Shown piece after piece: positions 5,904 through 12,912 of a stretch of 16,869 bases of DNA (its first letter is position 1; each line of letters opens with the position of its first letter). Below the pieces are notes generated by a model. It was not told the DNA's origin, searched no databases, and was given only the letters and a program-made list of their open reading frames with translations. The position numbers and the translations under genes were made by a program. The stretch is taken from contig DFDV01000075.1 in NCBI GenBank assembly GCA_002369025.1, positions 1-16,869 on the forward strand, written 5' to 3'. Source of the DNA: Treponema sp. UBA3819 (GTDB lineage: Bacteria > Spirochaetota > Spirochaetia > Treponematales > Treponemataceae).

Positions 5904-7403
5904 TTTTTTATACTGACAGTCATAGCGCCTGTAATGCTGGCGGCAGAGCCTTTGTTCAAATATGCAGAAGTAAAGCAAAGCGCTTCCATTACCCTTCCGG
6001 CCGACTCTGAAAAAGAAAAGTCTTACGGAGGCTCAGCAGGATTCAAACTTGTCTTTGGCAAAAGACTGTGGAATCTGGATGCGAGAACCTATGTCACGCT
6101 CCCCAAAACAAAGGCTTCGGTTTTTGAAGGACTTTCTTCAGCCGGGGATTTTTTTGACCTTCTGGACGGGATACGCTTTGGCGGGGGAATCAGTCCAAAA
6201 AGGGGAAACAGTTCCAGAACAGGGGCAGGCATAAATGTAAAGGCCGGCATGCTGGGACTTTCAAAATCTGCGGCACGGCTGGAAAACCCCGCCCCTTCTT
6301 CCGCTGCAAATCCTCTGGCAAAAAGTTTTGCCTTTTCCACGGGAATCAGTGCCAGTCTTCCTTCGCTCAGTTCGGCAGTAAAGCCCCTTGCCCTCTACGC
6401 CTCAGTAAGTGCCCCGCAAAAACTGCCTCTTTCCCTCCAGGCACAATGCGCCTTTACTGATGAAAAACGCGTCTACGCTTCCATATCCTGTGTGCTGCCT
6501 GCGGGAAAACTGTTTACTTTTCAAAGCGTACTCACTGCGGGGCGCATGCATGTGGAAAACAAAACAGCCTGTCTTGCAGATACAACGGCGGATTTTCATA
6601 CCCAGTGGCTCTACGGTCTTTTGTGGGAAAACTCTTTCAAAAGTCCCTGGCTCAAAGTCAATCTTTTTGCGGGCTTTCACGAAACGCCTTACAGCGATGA
6701 TTTTTCTCCCCTGACTGTCTGGATAAAGGCGGCTGCCCGTACTTCATATAAAAACTTCCTGCTGGATTTTTCATATTTTTTTATTCCGACCCTGTCCTCT
6801 TCTCCCAGACCCCTTCCCCTTTTGGGCGGCTCATCTGCCGTATGCAGAACCATCCGTCAGTTTGGAGTCAATCCCCAGATACAGTTTGAACTGCACAATG
6901 CCTATGCCGCCGTCCTCAGACTGGGAATTCACGGACTTTTTGAAAAGAAAATACTGAATACCCTCCAGGCTGAGCAGTACACTACTATTAAACTCAATGC
7001 GGGTCTTGCCTATGAAAGCAAGCCTTTTACGGCAAAAATAACGGCGGGTGTGAGCAATGCAATTCTGAACGGACAATATCTTACTGACGCCACAAGACCC
7101 GATACCTTTTATTCTGCAGACATTTCTTCTTCCCTGCTGCTGGAAAAAATCCGGGCTTCCTTTTCGCTGGCTTATGACAGATATCCAAAATCTGCAAAGA
7201 CGGGAAATACAAAAGATTCTTTTTCGCTGAATGTGAACGCAAGTCCGGGAAAGAAAAGAATGCTTACAGTCACCGGGGGCGCAAGCATTTCCTATAAAAA
7301 CGGAGAAAAATCAAGTTCTTCTGCAGATGCGAGCGCTACACTGACGCTCAAAGGTACTTATATGCGCACCATTTTGAAATGCGCCCTGACCGTCCCCATG
7401 TAA
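5886..7403 (+). CDS. Exported, probable outer-membrane beta-barrel protein, unknown function
   Basis: The 505-residue product begins with a signal peptide (MKVLSYFFILTVIAPVMLA, likely cleaved before AEPLF). The rest has no further hydrophobic helix. Many short stretches alternate polar and nonpolar residues with frequent aromatic and Gly/Ser turns, as in outer-membrane barrels (for example NLDARTYVTL, TAKITAGVSNAIL, SFSLAYDRYP). I recognise no named family. The last residues (TILKCALTVPM) lack the terminal Phe common in proteobacterial porins, so the barrel call is tentative. No Shine-Dalgarno is visible at the ATG; the start codon lies in a hairpin loop. It has terminators on both sides and is probably transcribed alone. 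Confidence 0.72.
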   Translation: MKVLSYFFILTVIAPVMLAAEPLFKYAEVKQSASITLPADSEKEKSYGGSAGFKLVFGKRLWNLDARTYVTLPKTKASVFEGLSSAGDFFDLLDGIRFGGGISPKRGNSSRTGAGINVKAGMLGLSKSAARLENPAPSSAANPLAKSFAFSTGISASLPSLSSAVKPLALYASVSAPQKLPLSLQAQCAFTDEKRVYASISCVLPAGKLFTFQSVLTAGRMHVENKTACLADTTADFHTQWLYGLLWENSFKSPWLKVNLFAGFHETPYSDDFSPLTVWIKAAARTSYKNFLLDFSYFFIPTLSSSPRPLPLLGGSSAVCRTIRQFGVNPQIQFELHNAYAAVLRLGIHGLFEKKILNTLQAEQYTTIKLNAGLAYESKPFTAKITAGVSNAILNGQYLTDATRPDTFYSADISSSLLLEKIRASFSLAYDRYPKSAKTGNTKDSFSLNVNASPGKKRMLTVTGGASISYKNGEKSSSSADASATLTLKGTYMRTILKCALTVPM

Positions 7404-7431
7404 AAAAAACACAGGCTGTTGTAAGCCTGTG
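7402..7431. terminator. Two-sided terminator between convergent genes
   Basis: CACAGGCT (7410-7417) and AGCCTGTG (7424-7431) form a perfect 8-bp stem with a six-base loop. On the minus strand it is followed by eight T residues (7409-7402), making a strong terminator for the von Willebrand gene. On the plus strand only a looser T-rich stretch follows, so it probably also serves the upstream gene, less strongly. Confidence 0.85.
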
Positions 7432-7446
7432 CTGAATAATTTATTT

Positions 7447-8748
7447 TTACTTGGCGTCCGTTTCCTTGGATTTTGCACGGCGCTCGCTTTTGTTGTCAGG
7501 CACGATGATTGCATCAATCGTAATGCCCATGCTCTGAGCTTCCTTGGCAACGCGTTCCTTTGTGTACTTTCCGCTGCCACGGGGTGTGGGATGGGGCTCT
7601 GCATCACCAATCAGGATGATTTTTCTGGTTGCATCGTTGCGCCACTTGTAGAATTCAAGAGCACCACACATTGCTTCGTATACCGCTTCCGGAATGTCTC
7701 CGCCCTCATTTCCGCGGATTTTAAATCCGTTCAGATTTTTGGTAAAGTCTTCAATTTTCTTTGTGAAGTCAAAAAACTTTACGGGAATGCCCATGTAACG
7801 GTAGTCGTCTCCGTAATCACGGTAGAGCAGAAGTCCCAGACGCAAATCACCATAGTCCGGCAGAGATGCTATCAGACGGGGAATCCATTCTTCCCTCAGT
7901 TTCTGAATGTCATCTTTCATACTGCCTGTTGCATCAACGGCAAAAACTACATCCACTTTTTTCTTTGGATCAATGCGGGCAAGAGATGCCATCAGGTCAT
8001 CAACCAGAGTTTCCGGTCCCTTAGAAAACACCATGTGTCCGCCGCCAAAGCCGGCAATTTCATTAAATGTTTCTGCCGCTTTGGGATTATATTCATCGGT
8101 AAGGACGGGCTTGGGTTCAGGTTTTGGCTCCGGCTGAGGTTCGGGCTGCGGCTCTGGTTCTGGTTCCGGCTCAGGCTCGGGTTCCTGAACGACTTCTTCC
8201 ACTTTTGGCGGAACAGGCATACCCAAATCAAACATAAAGGGATTGTCCTCGTAGGCGCCAGTGTAGTCAGCATATTTTTTTTCAAAAGAACGGATATTGA
8301 TAAAGGTTCCCCGGTCAATTTTTATGACGCCGTGCCTGCTCCAGGGGTATCCGTACTGTATTTCCGAAGGAATGTAGATGTGAAAAGCCTGACCAAATTC
8401 CGCATCAGGCTCTGCAGTAGAATCAATCAGACTGTATTTTGCACCTTCAGAAACCAGGGGCTTTCCGTCCAGATAGCGGATTTCATCTCCGTTAATCGGA
8501 TTGTATTCCATGGCCCGATAGGCATAACTGTCGCTTTCTCCTGCCGGATCTTTTGTGGTTTCTGTCAGAAGAATAGACTCCATGCCGGGCTTTTTCCTGA
8601 CGTACAAATGATAGCCGGCTGCCGTTCCAAAGGTTGAGCCTTCTTCATAAGACAGACGCACATCCTCCAGCTGAATGACTAAATCAGCGGCGAAAAGAGA
8701 AATTGAGGCAAAAAAGAATGCCATACATGCAAAAAACAGCTTTTTCAT
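7447..8748 (-). CDS. Periplasmic von Willebrand factor A-domain protein with Pro-Glu linker
   Basis: The 433-residue product has a signal peptide (residues 1 to about 20, ending LFAA). An N-terminal domain of unknown type (about 22-180) follows, then a Pro-Glu/Pro-Lys spacer (about 188-214), then a vWA domain (about 264-425). VDVVFAVDATGSM (265-277) carries the first MIDAS motif in the form Asp272-x-Thr-x-Ser276, so metal binding is plausible. GNEGGDIPEA (346-355) and IGDAEPH (380-386) fit the other MIDAS loops. vWA domains bind protein partners through the metal. The spacer may hold the domain away from the membrane or reach across the periplasm. No Shine-Dalgarno is seen; GATAAT (8760-8755) lies 6 bp upstream of the ATG. 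It is transcribed divergently from the gene at 8821. Confidence 0.85.
   Translation of the reverse strand: MKKLFFACMAFFFASISLFAADLVIQLEDVRLSYEEGSTFGTAAGYHLYVRKKPGMESILLTETTKDPAGESDSYAYRAMEYNPINGDEIRYLDGKPLVSEGAKYSLIDSTAEPDAEFGQAFHIYIPSEIQYGYPWSRHGVIKIDRGTFINIRSFEKKYADYTGAYEDNPFMFDLGMPVPPKVEEVVQEPEPEPEPEPEPQPEPQPEPKPEPKPVLTDEYNPKAAETFNEIAGFGGGHMVFSKGPETLVDDLMASLARIDPKKKVDVVFAVDATGSMKDDIQKLREEWIPRLIASLPDYGDLRLGLLLYRDYGDDYRYMGIPVKFFDFTKKIEDFTKNLNGFKIRGNEGGDIPEAVYEAMCGALEFYKWRNDATRKIILIGDAEPHPTPRGSGKYTKERVAKEAQSMGITIDAIIVPDNKSERRAKSKETDAK
8107..8187 (-). repeat. Pro-Glu/Pro-Gln/Pro-Lys coding repeat
   Basis: This stretch encodes alternating proline and acidic, Gln or Lys residues (about 188-214 of the vWA protein) through an imperfect 6-bp repeat of the GAACCX type. 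Third-base variation between units shows the repeat is not freshly expanded. It may still change length by slippage while keeping the frame. Confidence 0.8.
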
Positions 8749-8754
8749 ACTTCA

Positions 8755-8760
8755 ATTATC
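8755..8760 (-). promoter_or_regulatory. Possible -10 element for the vWA gene
   Basis: GATAAT on the minus strand lies 6 bp upstream of the ATG at 8748 in the short divergent intergenic region. I see no good -35 at the expected distance, so this is a weak call based on position and the lack of a ribosome-binding site. Confidence 0.35.
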
Positions 8761-8774
8761 GGAAGAAAGAAGTG

Positions 8775-8802
8775 TTGAAATTAGACAAACCTGTGCTATA
8801 AT
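8775..8802 (+). promoter_or_regulatory. Promoter of the 8821-10501 unit
   Basis: TTGAAA (8775-8780) and a perfect TATAAT (8797-8802) are separated by 16 bp. Transcription should begin around 8808-8810, leaving a leader of only about 11-13 nt with no Shine-Dalgarno before the ATG at 8821. Confidence 0.75.
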
Positions 8803-8820
8803 AAGTATTCAAGTAACAGT

Positions 8821-9912
8821 ATGGAAACGGACGAGCAGACCATCACATTTGAAAATGTCTCCATTGATGAATTCTTCGATAAGGATGATACGCCTCAGGA
8901 CGACATCTCCACAGGAATCGTTGTCCTTACGCCAAAACAAAAGGAAATGGTGGATGACCTGTGTGAACGCATGGTGGTAGTCGCTCCGGAACAGTTAAAT
9001 AACATAACGGACCGCATGTCGCGCCTGGAAGGGCTGGCAAAATCTCTTGCAACCTTCCCGTCACTTCTGGAACGCGCAAACCTTACGGCAGAAGTCCGCA
9101 CTCCTCAGGCTTTGATTGAATCGCTGATTACCCACACCCAGGACGGTGATAACACCCTGCAGCTGCCTTCCAAGGCAACACTGGGCAGAGGCTTCCTTGT
9201 GGCAAAAATCCACACTTTTTCCTCGCTCAATAAACTGTCAAAAAGCGTAGGCATGGCAAAAAAAGTCAGCCAGGCATTTCAGGACGAAACTGTGTCCATG
9301 ATGTTCCTGCTTCTGGCAGAAGATGTCTACCTGAATCTTATCCGCGACACAAATCTGGAAATGGATTTCAGACGGCAGCTGGCTCTTTCCCTGCTTTTGC
9401 TCTGGGAACACCGCGCTGACCAGAATATTTCTGACATTTCTCCTGTTCTGCAGACCGTCTGGAAGGCAAGACGCACTCTGGCTCCCGCATTCGGTACAAT
9501 GATGGGCACAAGCGAACTGATTATGATTTCATTCCAGATGGATGACCAGTGGAGCGCCTTTATCAAAACAAAACTTGCCATTCCTGAAGTTTCTCAGGCC
9601 ATGGAAGAATTTCTCTTTGGTCTTTCTTTTGAACAGATTAACAAACTCAAGTCCATTCTGAGGGAAAAGGGAATTCCTGCAATCGGACGCGATGAAGTTT
9701 CTCAGTATCTTGGAGAACACATCAAGACGGACGTAAGCATGGACTACCGCGACTTCTTTACCCAATATTCAATCAGACGCGATAATGCCCGTGCCCGCAG
9801 GCGAATGGGACTTCCCGGTCCCCACCGTACACTGGAAGATTTGTTCATCAGGTTTGTCATGGAATCAAACCGCGACAAGCAGAACAACGATGTGTACGCA
9901 AAAGAGGAATAA
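8821..9912 (+). CDS. Conserved-looking cytoplasmic protein, unknown function
   Basis: The 363-residue product is acidic at the N-terminus, has no signal peptide or transmembrane segment, and reads as a largely helical protein. Hydrophobic helices such as FRRQLALSLLLLWEHRADQN probably form its core. The C-terminal part is basic (IRRDNARARRRMGLPGPHRT), which could contact nucleic acid or a partner, but no known motif is present. I do not recognise the family. Only one base separates its stop codon from the XRE-cupin regulator, so the two are almost certainly co-transcribed and may work together. Start: ATG 8821 lies just after a consensus promoter, with a short leader and no Shine-Dalgarno. Confidence 0.85.
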   Translation: METDEQTITFENVSIDEFFDKDDTPQDDISTGIVVLTPKQKEMVDDLCERMVVVAPEQLNNITDRMSRLEGLAKSLATFPSLLERANLTAEVRTPQALIESLITHTQDGDNTLQLPSKATLGRGFLVAKIHTFSSLNKLSKSVGMAKKVSQAFQDETVSMMFLLLAEDVYLNLIRDTNLEMDFRRQLALSLLLLWEHRADQNISDISPVLQTVWKARRTLAPAFGTMMGTSELIMISFQMDDQWSAFIKTKLAIPEVSQAMEEFLFGLSFEQINKLKSILREKGIPAIGRDEVSQYLGEHIKTDVSMDYRDFFTQYSIRRDNARARRRMGLPGPHRTLEDLFIRFVMESNRDKQNNDVYAKEE

Positions 9913-9913
9913 C

Positions 9914-10501
9914 ATGGAATCAGAAGATAAAAAAGTCCCCTATCACTTTGGTGAAAAAATCCGTACCGTGCGGGAACGCAAGGGCTACACACTCAAAACA
10001 GTCGCACAAAGGGCAGGCGTCAGCGAAAGCCTTGTCTCTCAAATTGAAAGGAATCGCGTTTCTCCCGCCATCGACACCCTGCTTGCCCTGGCAGACGTAC
10101 TGGACATCAATCTGGAATTTCTTTTTGAAGAATACCGCAGAAAACGCCCTGTGCAGATAATCCGTGCCGACGAGCGCAAAATAATCAGTGAAGATGAAGT
10201 GACTTACGAAGAACTGGCAAAACCCGTAGAGGCTGACGGTCAGTATGCAATGGAATCCTTTATGATTGAAATTCCGGTCGGTTCTCACACCCACCGCGGT
10301 TCCTATGGTCATCTGGGCCGGGAAATCGGTTTTATCGTGCAGGGAAAAGGCCAGCTCCACTACGAAAATCTTGTCTACAATCTGAGCGAGGGCGACAGCG
10401 TTTCTTTCAGCGCAAGTTCTCCCCACACTCTTTCCAATACGGGCGATGTTCCCTTAAAAGCCTTCTGGACTGTCAGTCCTCCCCAAAGATTTTTGCAATA
10501 A
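9914..10501 (+). CDS. XRE-family regulator with C-terminal cupin domain
   Basis: The 195-residue product joins a helix-turn-helix domain (about 12-67, with TLKTVAQRAGVSESLVSQIE) to a cupin domain (about 118-185). The cupin has candidate metal ligands His125 and His127 in GSHTHRGS, Glu137 in REIGFIVQG, and His171 in SSPHTLSN. Proteins of this design (PuuR-like) bind operator DNA, and the cupin senses a small molecule, often tied to amino-acid, polyamine or sugar metabolism. The ligand cannot be told from sequence. I chose the ATG at 9914 because GAGG (9904-9907) lies 6 bp upstream and the reading frame upstream overlaps the previous gene. It follows the unknown gene at 8821 by one base and may regulate that promoter. 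Confidence 0.92.
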   Translation: MESEDKKVPYHFGEKIRTVRERKGYTLKTVAQRAGVSESLVSQIERNRVSPAIDTLLALADVLDINLEFLFEEYRRKRPVQIIRADERKIISEDEVTYEELAKPVEADGQYAMESFMIEIPVGSHTHRGSYGHLGREIGFIVQGKGQLHYENLVYNLSEGDSVSFSASSPHTLSNTGDVPLKAFWTVSPPQRFLQ

Positions 10502-10516
10502 TGCCCTTTGCCCCTC

Positions 10517-10545
10517 TTGCGCAAAAATCTCCTTTCTGTCATACT
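10517..10545 (+). promoter_or_regulatory. Possible rpsU promoter
   Basis: TTGCGC (10517-10522) and CATACT (10540-10545) are 17 bp apart in the 89-bp gap before rpsU. This would give a leader of about 38 nt. The -10 hexamer is imperfect. Read-through from the regulator gene is also possible, since no terminator was seen between them. Confidence 0.45.
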
Positions 10546-10573
10546 TGATTCCACTTACGGAACTACCGAAGAC

Positions 10574-10583
10574 GAGGAGGTGA
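10574..10583 (+). promoter_or_regulatory. Strong rpsU Shine-Dalgarno
   Basis: GAGGAGGTGA is nearly complementary to the 3' end of 16S rRNA and sits 7 bp before the rpsU ATG. It is the strongest ribosome-binding site in the window and contrasts with the several genes here that have none. Confidence 0.85.
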
Positions 10584-10590
10584 ATTACAA

Positions 10591-10803
10591 ATGGCAAGCA
10601 TTATCGTTGATGATAACGAGAACCTCGAAAAAGCAATCAAACGCTTTAAGCGCATGGTTGAAAAAGAAGGTATTATCCGTGAATACAAAAAGCGCGAATA
10701 CTACGAAAAGCCTTCAACAATCTTGAACCGCAAGAACAAGACTCTGCAGCGCAAGTTGATGAAGAAAAACCGCAAGGCACACGATGGCCGTTCTGCCTAC
10801 TAA
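10591..10803 (+). CDS. rpsU: 30S ribosomal protein S21
   Basis: The 70-residue basic product is a full-length S21, beginning MASIIVDDNENLEKAIKRFKR. It has the conserved YKKREYYEKPS segment and the Lys/Arg-rich tail. S21 joins the small subunit late and helps base pairing between mRNA Shine-Dalgarno sequences and 16S rRNA during initiation. The ATG at 10591 is fixed by a near-perfect Shine-Dalgarno. The last 20 bases overlap the start of the downstream lipoprotein gene in another frame. A rho-independent terminator follows 7 bp after the stop codon. Confidence 0.97.
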   Translation: MASIIVDDNENLEKAIKRFKRMVEKEGIIREYKKREYYEKPSTILNRKNKTLQRKLMKKNRKAHDGRSAY

Positions 10804-11746
10804 GCGTATAAAAACCTCTGGCATCCGTCAGGGGTTTTATTTTGCCCGGAAACGCTTTACGCCTGCACAGGTACTTGCCGCACTGTGTCTGAGCCTTCTT
10901 CTCTTTTCCTGCGCATCAACAAGGCGTTCTCCCTACACTTTTTTCACTGATGAAAAAGACTCTTTCATTCCCGCAGCCTTTGACTGGAAATCCGTAGCCG
11001 ACGGCGCATCTTATTTCTGCTACGAAAACAAGGCTTTTCCCCTGCGCTATCACTGCGTAAAAATCGACCTCAGCTCAGAAAAAATTCAAATTTCTGCCTT
11101 TCCCGCCTCCGAATCTGATTTTAAATACAAGGACGGAAGCAGAACCAGGTTCTTTACCGGAAAAAGGACCGGCAAATTTGCAGGAAATTCAGGCGCAGAC
11201 ATTGCAATCAACGCCTCTCCCTTTGCAGGAAAAAACGGCAAATGGGACACTATCGCCCATATCACCCGCACACGGCAGCTGGTCGGCATTCACAAGGTGA
11301 ACGGACTTGAACTTTCTCCTCCGGTTTCCCTCTACTGCGCCCTCCTCCTCCAGAAAAGTGAAAAAGGCTTTAAGGGCAGCATCATAGACAGCCAGACTCC
11401 GGAAGCCCTTGCAGAAGCAGATTTTGCTTTCGGTGGCTTCTGGACAATTCTCAGGGACGGAGAAAAAACAGCTACCTTTATCCACAACCACGACTCCCGC
11501 ACCGCCTGCGGTCTTTCTCAGGACGGCAGTACCCTCTACCTTCTGATTGTAGAAGGAGAAGCCTTCGGCATGAGTGAAGGACTTTCCTATCCCGAATGTG
11601 CTCAGGTTCTGGCCGCAATGGGTGCTGACGATGCCATGGAATTTGACGGTGGCGGCTCATCATCACTTTTCATCGGCGGAAAAAACATGCTGGCCTATCC
11701 CAGTCTCCGCATAAATGCAAACAGCATCGGCTTTTCCTTTAAATGA
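10784..11746 (+). CDS. Phosphodiester glycosidase (NAGPA-domain) lipoprotein
   Basis: The 320-residue product has a basic N-terminus (1-28), a hydrophobic core and a lipobox LLLFSC with the lipidated cysteine at residue 43, so it is probably membrane-anchored outside the cytoplasm. The C-terminal half matches the NAGPA/phosphodiester glycosidase family: FGGFWTILRDG (216-226), HDSRTACGLSQDG (236-248), LYLLIVEGE (251-259) and MEFDGGGSSSLFI (285-297). These enzymes remove sugars linked through a phosphodiester; bacterial members act on cell-surface glycans or glycolipids, and the substrate here is unknown. ATG 10784 is the only standard in-frame start before the signal peptide. It lies inside rpsU with a weak AAGG upstream, and codons 10-20 contain a terminator hairpin. 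Confidence 0.82.
   Translation: MAVLPTKRIKTSGIRQGFYFARKRFTPAQVLAALCLSLLLFSCASTRRSPYTFFTDEKDSFIPAAFDWKSVADGASYFCYENKAFPLRYHCVKIDLSSEKIQISAFPASESDFKYKDGSRTRFFTGKRTGKFAGNSGADIAINASPFAGKNGKWDTIAHITRTRQLVGIHKVNGLELSPPVSLYCALLLQKSEKGFKGSIIDSQTPEALAEADFAFGGFWTILRDGEKTATFIHNHDSRTACGLSQDGSTLYLLIVEGEAFGMSEGLSYPECAQVLAAMGADDAMEFDGGGSSSLFIGGKNMLAYPSLRINANSIGFSFK
10811..10843 (+). terminator. Terminator after rpsU, inside the next coding region
   Basis: AAAACCTCTG (10811-10820) pairs with CAGGGGTTTT (10829-10838) over 10 bp, including one G-T pair, with an eight-base loop. A T-rich run to 10843 follows. It has the form of the rpsU terminator but falls within codons 10-20 of the overlapping glycosidase gene. 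Confidence 0.78.
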
Positions 11747-11780
11747 TTTTAAATCTCCCAAAAAGCCCTCCCAATAATCA

Positions 11781-11809
11781 TTGACGATTACAAGATAATG
11801 AGATAGAAT
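11781..11809 (+). promoter_or_regulatory. PilZ-gene promoter, predicted leaderless
   Basis: TTGACG (11781-11786) and TAGAAT (11804-11809) are separated by exactly 17 bp. Only 7 bp (AATCTTT) lie between the -10 hexamer and the ATG at 11817, so transcription should start at or within a base or two of the start codon. No Shine-Dalgarno is present. Confidence 0.75.
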
Positions 11810-11816
11810 AATCTTT

Positions 11817-12875
11817 ATGGGTGTGATAACGAGTCAGCAGCTTACGCGATACTACGATCAGTTCTGCGATACAGAAATCGCTTTTTCCAAAGACATTATC
11901 CGCGTACTGAACATCGATCCTCGGCAGATTTACATAAAATGCAACGGAACTCAGTGGCCCTGCATTATCAATTCTACATCATTCAAACTTGCCCGTATCA
12001 TAATCGGCACCAAGGGTGGTGCATATCAGATGATTTCCCAAAAAGAACCGCCGGCAGTCAGCCTTCGTTTCTGCTTCAAGGAAGAAGGAAATCAGATGAT
12101 GAGCTTTTTCGTCAATTCCAAGGTAACGAATATCTCTCCCTACATGAATTCTCAGGATTTAGTTATCGTTACCCTCACATTTACCCAGCGGCCGCCGGAC
12201 GATTTGATTGAGCAGATTGGCGGACTTCTGGAAGCAAATCAGAACGCCATCCGTCGCAAGGAAGAATACATCCTCATCAACGAAGAAAACAAGCGCAAAC
12301 TCGGTCTCATGCGGGAAGAAACAGTCGTAATGATTGAAAATGTACCCCGCCACTGTATTCTGCGCCAGATTTCTTTTGGCGGTGCAAAATTCATTCTGCT
12401 TGGACTCTCCCAGTTCCTCACCAACAAAGAAGCCGTCATTCAGATGGATTTTGAAGAGCCGCCGGAGCGCATTCAGATAAAGGGTAAAATTGTAGCCGCC
12501 GGTATTGTTGAAGGCCGTAAAGACATCGTTGCCGTCAACATGCAGTTTGACGAAAAACTTGTTTCCCTCACCTACAAAATGCACATCAACGGCTTCCTGC
12601 AACAGCAGCGCAAGATAAAAGTCTCAGCGGCAGATCAGCTGGCACAGCAGAGAGCCAAAATGCAGTCAGCAAAGAAGCCGGAAGGCGAAGCAAAAGACGG
12701 CAAAACTGCAGAAGCAAAAACGGAAGAAGCAAAGGCTGAGTCTCAGACAGAAGAAGCTGCAGAAAATCAGACTGAAGAAAATCCCGCTTCTGAAGCCGCT
12801 CCTGCAGAGACAAGTCCCGCTTCTGAAGCAAAAGCCGCCGGAGATGCCGAACCCGCACCGGAAGCGGCAGAATAA
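11817..12875 (+). CDS. PilZN/PilZ-domain protein, PlzA-like c-di-GMP receptor candidate
   Basis: The 352-residue cytoplasmic product resembles the spirochete PlzA layout. An N-terminal PilZ-like domain (about 5-140, with IDPRQIYIKCNG and FTQRPPDDLIEQIG) is joined by a linker (INEENKRKLGL, 154-164) to a C-terminal PilZ domain (about 165-265). The latter has CILRQISFGGAKFIL, equivalent to the PilZ (D/N)xSxxG segment but with Gln184 in the first position. I see no clean RxxxR; Arg146, Arg147, Arg178 and Arg183 are the candidates. PlzA-type proteins bind cyclic di-GMP and influence motility, virulence and gene control in spirochetes. Residues about 275-352 are a disordered Ala/Glu/Lys tail with a repeated PASEA. 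The gene probably shares a transcript with the TPR gene 37 bp downstream. Confidence 0.75.
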   Translation: MGVITSQQLTRYYDQFCDTEIAFSKDIIRVLNIDPRQIYIKCNGTQWPCIINSTSFKLARIIIGTKGGAYQMISQKEPPAVSLRFCFKEEGNQMMSFFVNSKVTNISPYMNSQDLVIVTLTFTQRPPDDLIEQIGGLLEANQNAIRRKEEYILINEENKRKLGLMREETVVMIENVPRHCILRQISFGGAKFILLGLSQFLTNKEAVIQMDFEEPPERIQIKGKIVAAGIVEGRKDIVAVNMQFDEKLVSLTYKMHINGFLQQQRKIKVSAADQLAQQRAKMQSAKKPEGEAKDGKTAEAKTEEAKAESQTEEAAENQTEENPASEAAPAETSPASEAKAAGDAEPAPEAAE

Positions 12876-12912
12876 TCTGCCTGCCTATATTAGTCCGTAA
12901 AGGAAACATCAC

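Noticed and set aside
8107..8187. A tandem repeat considered as a CRISPR array or minisatellite
   Set aside because: The 6-bp units have no spacers and encode a continuous Pro-Glu linker.
7429..8637. A 402-codon plus-strand open frame opposite the vWA gene
   Set aside because: It is a mirror of the vWA coding region, rich in Phe/Arg/Cys patterns typical of antisense frames. It begins within the terminator and has no ribosome-binding site.
9785..9913. A longer N-terminus for the XRE-cupin regulator
   Set aside because: It would overlap the upstream gene by over 120 bp. The ATG at 9914 has a proper Shine-Dalgarno and starts just before the HTH domain.
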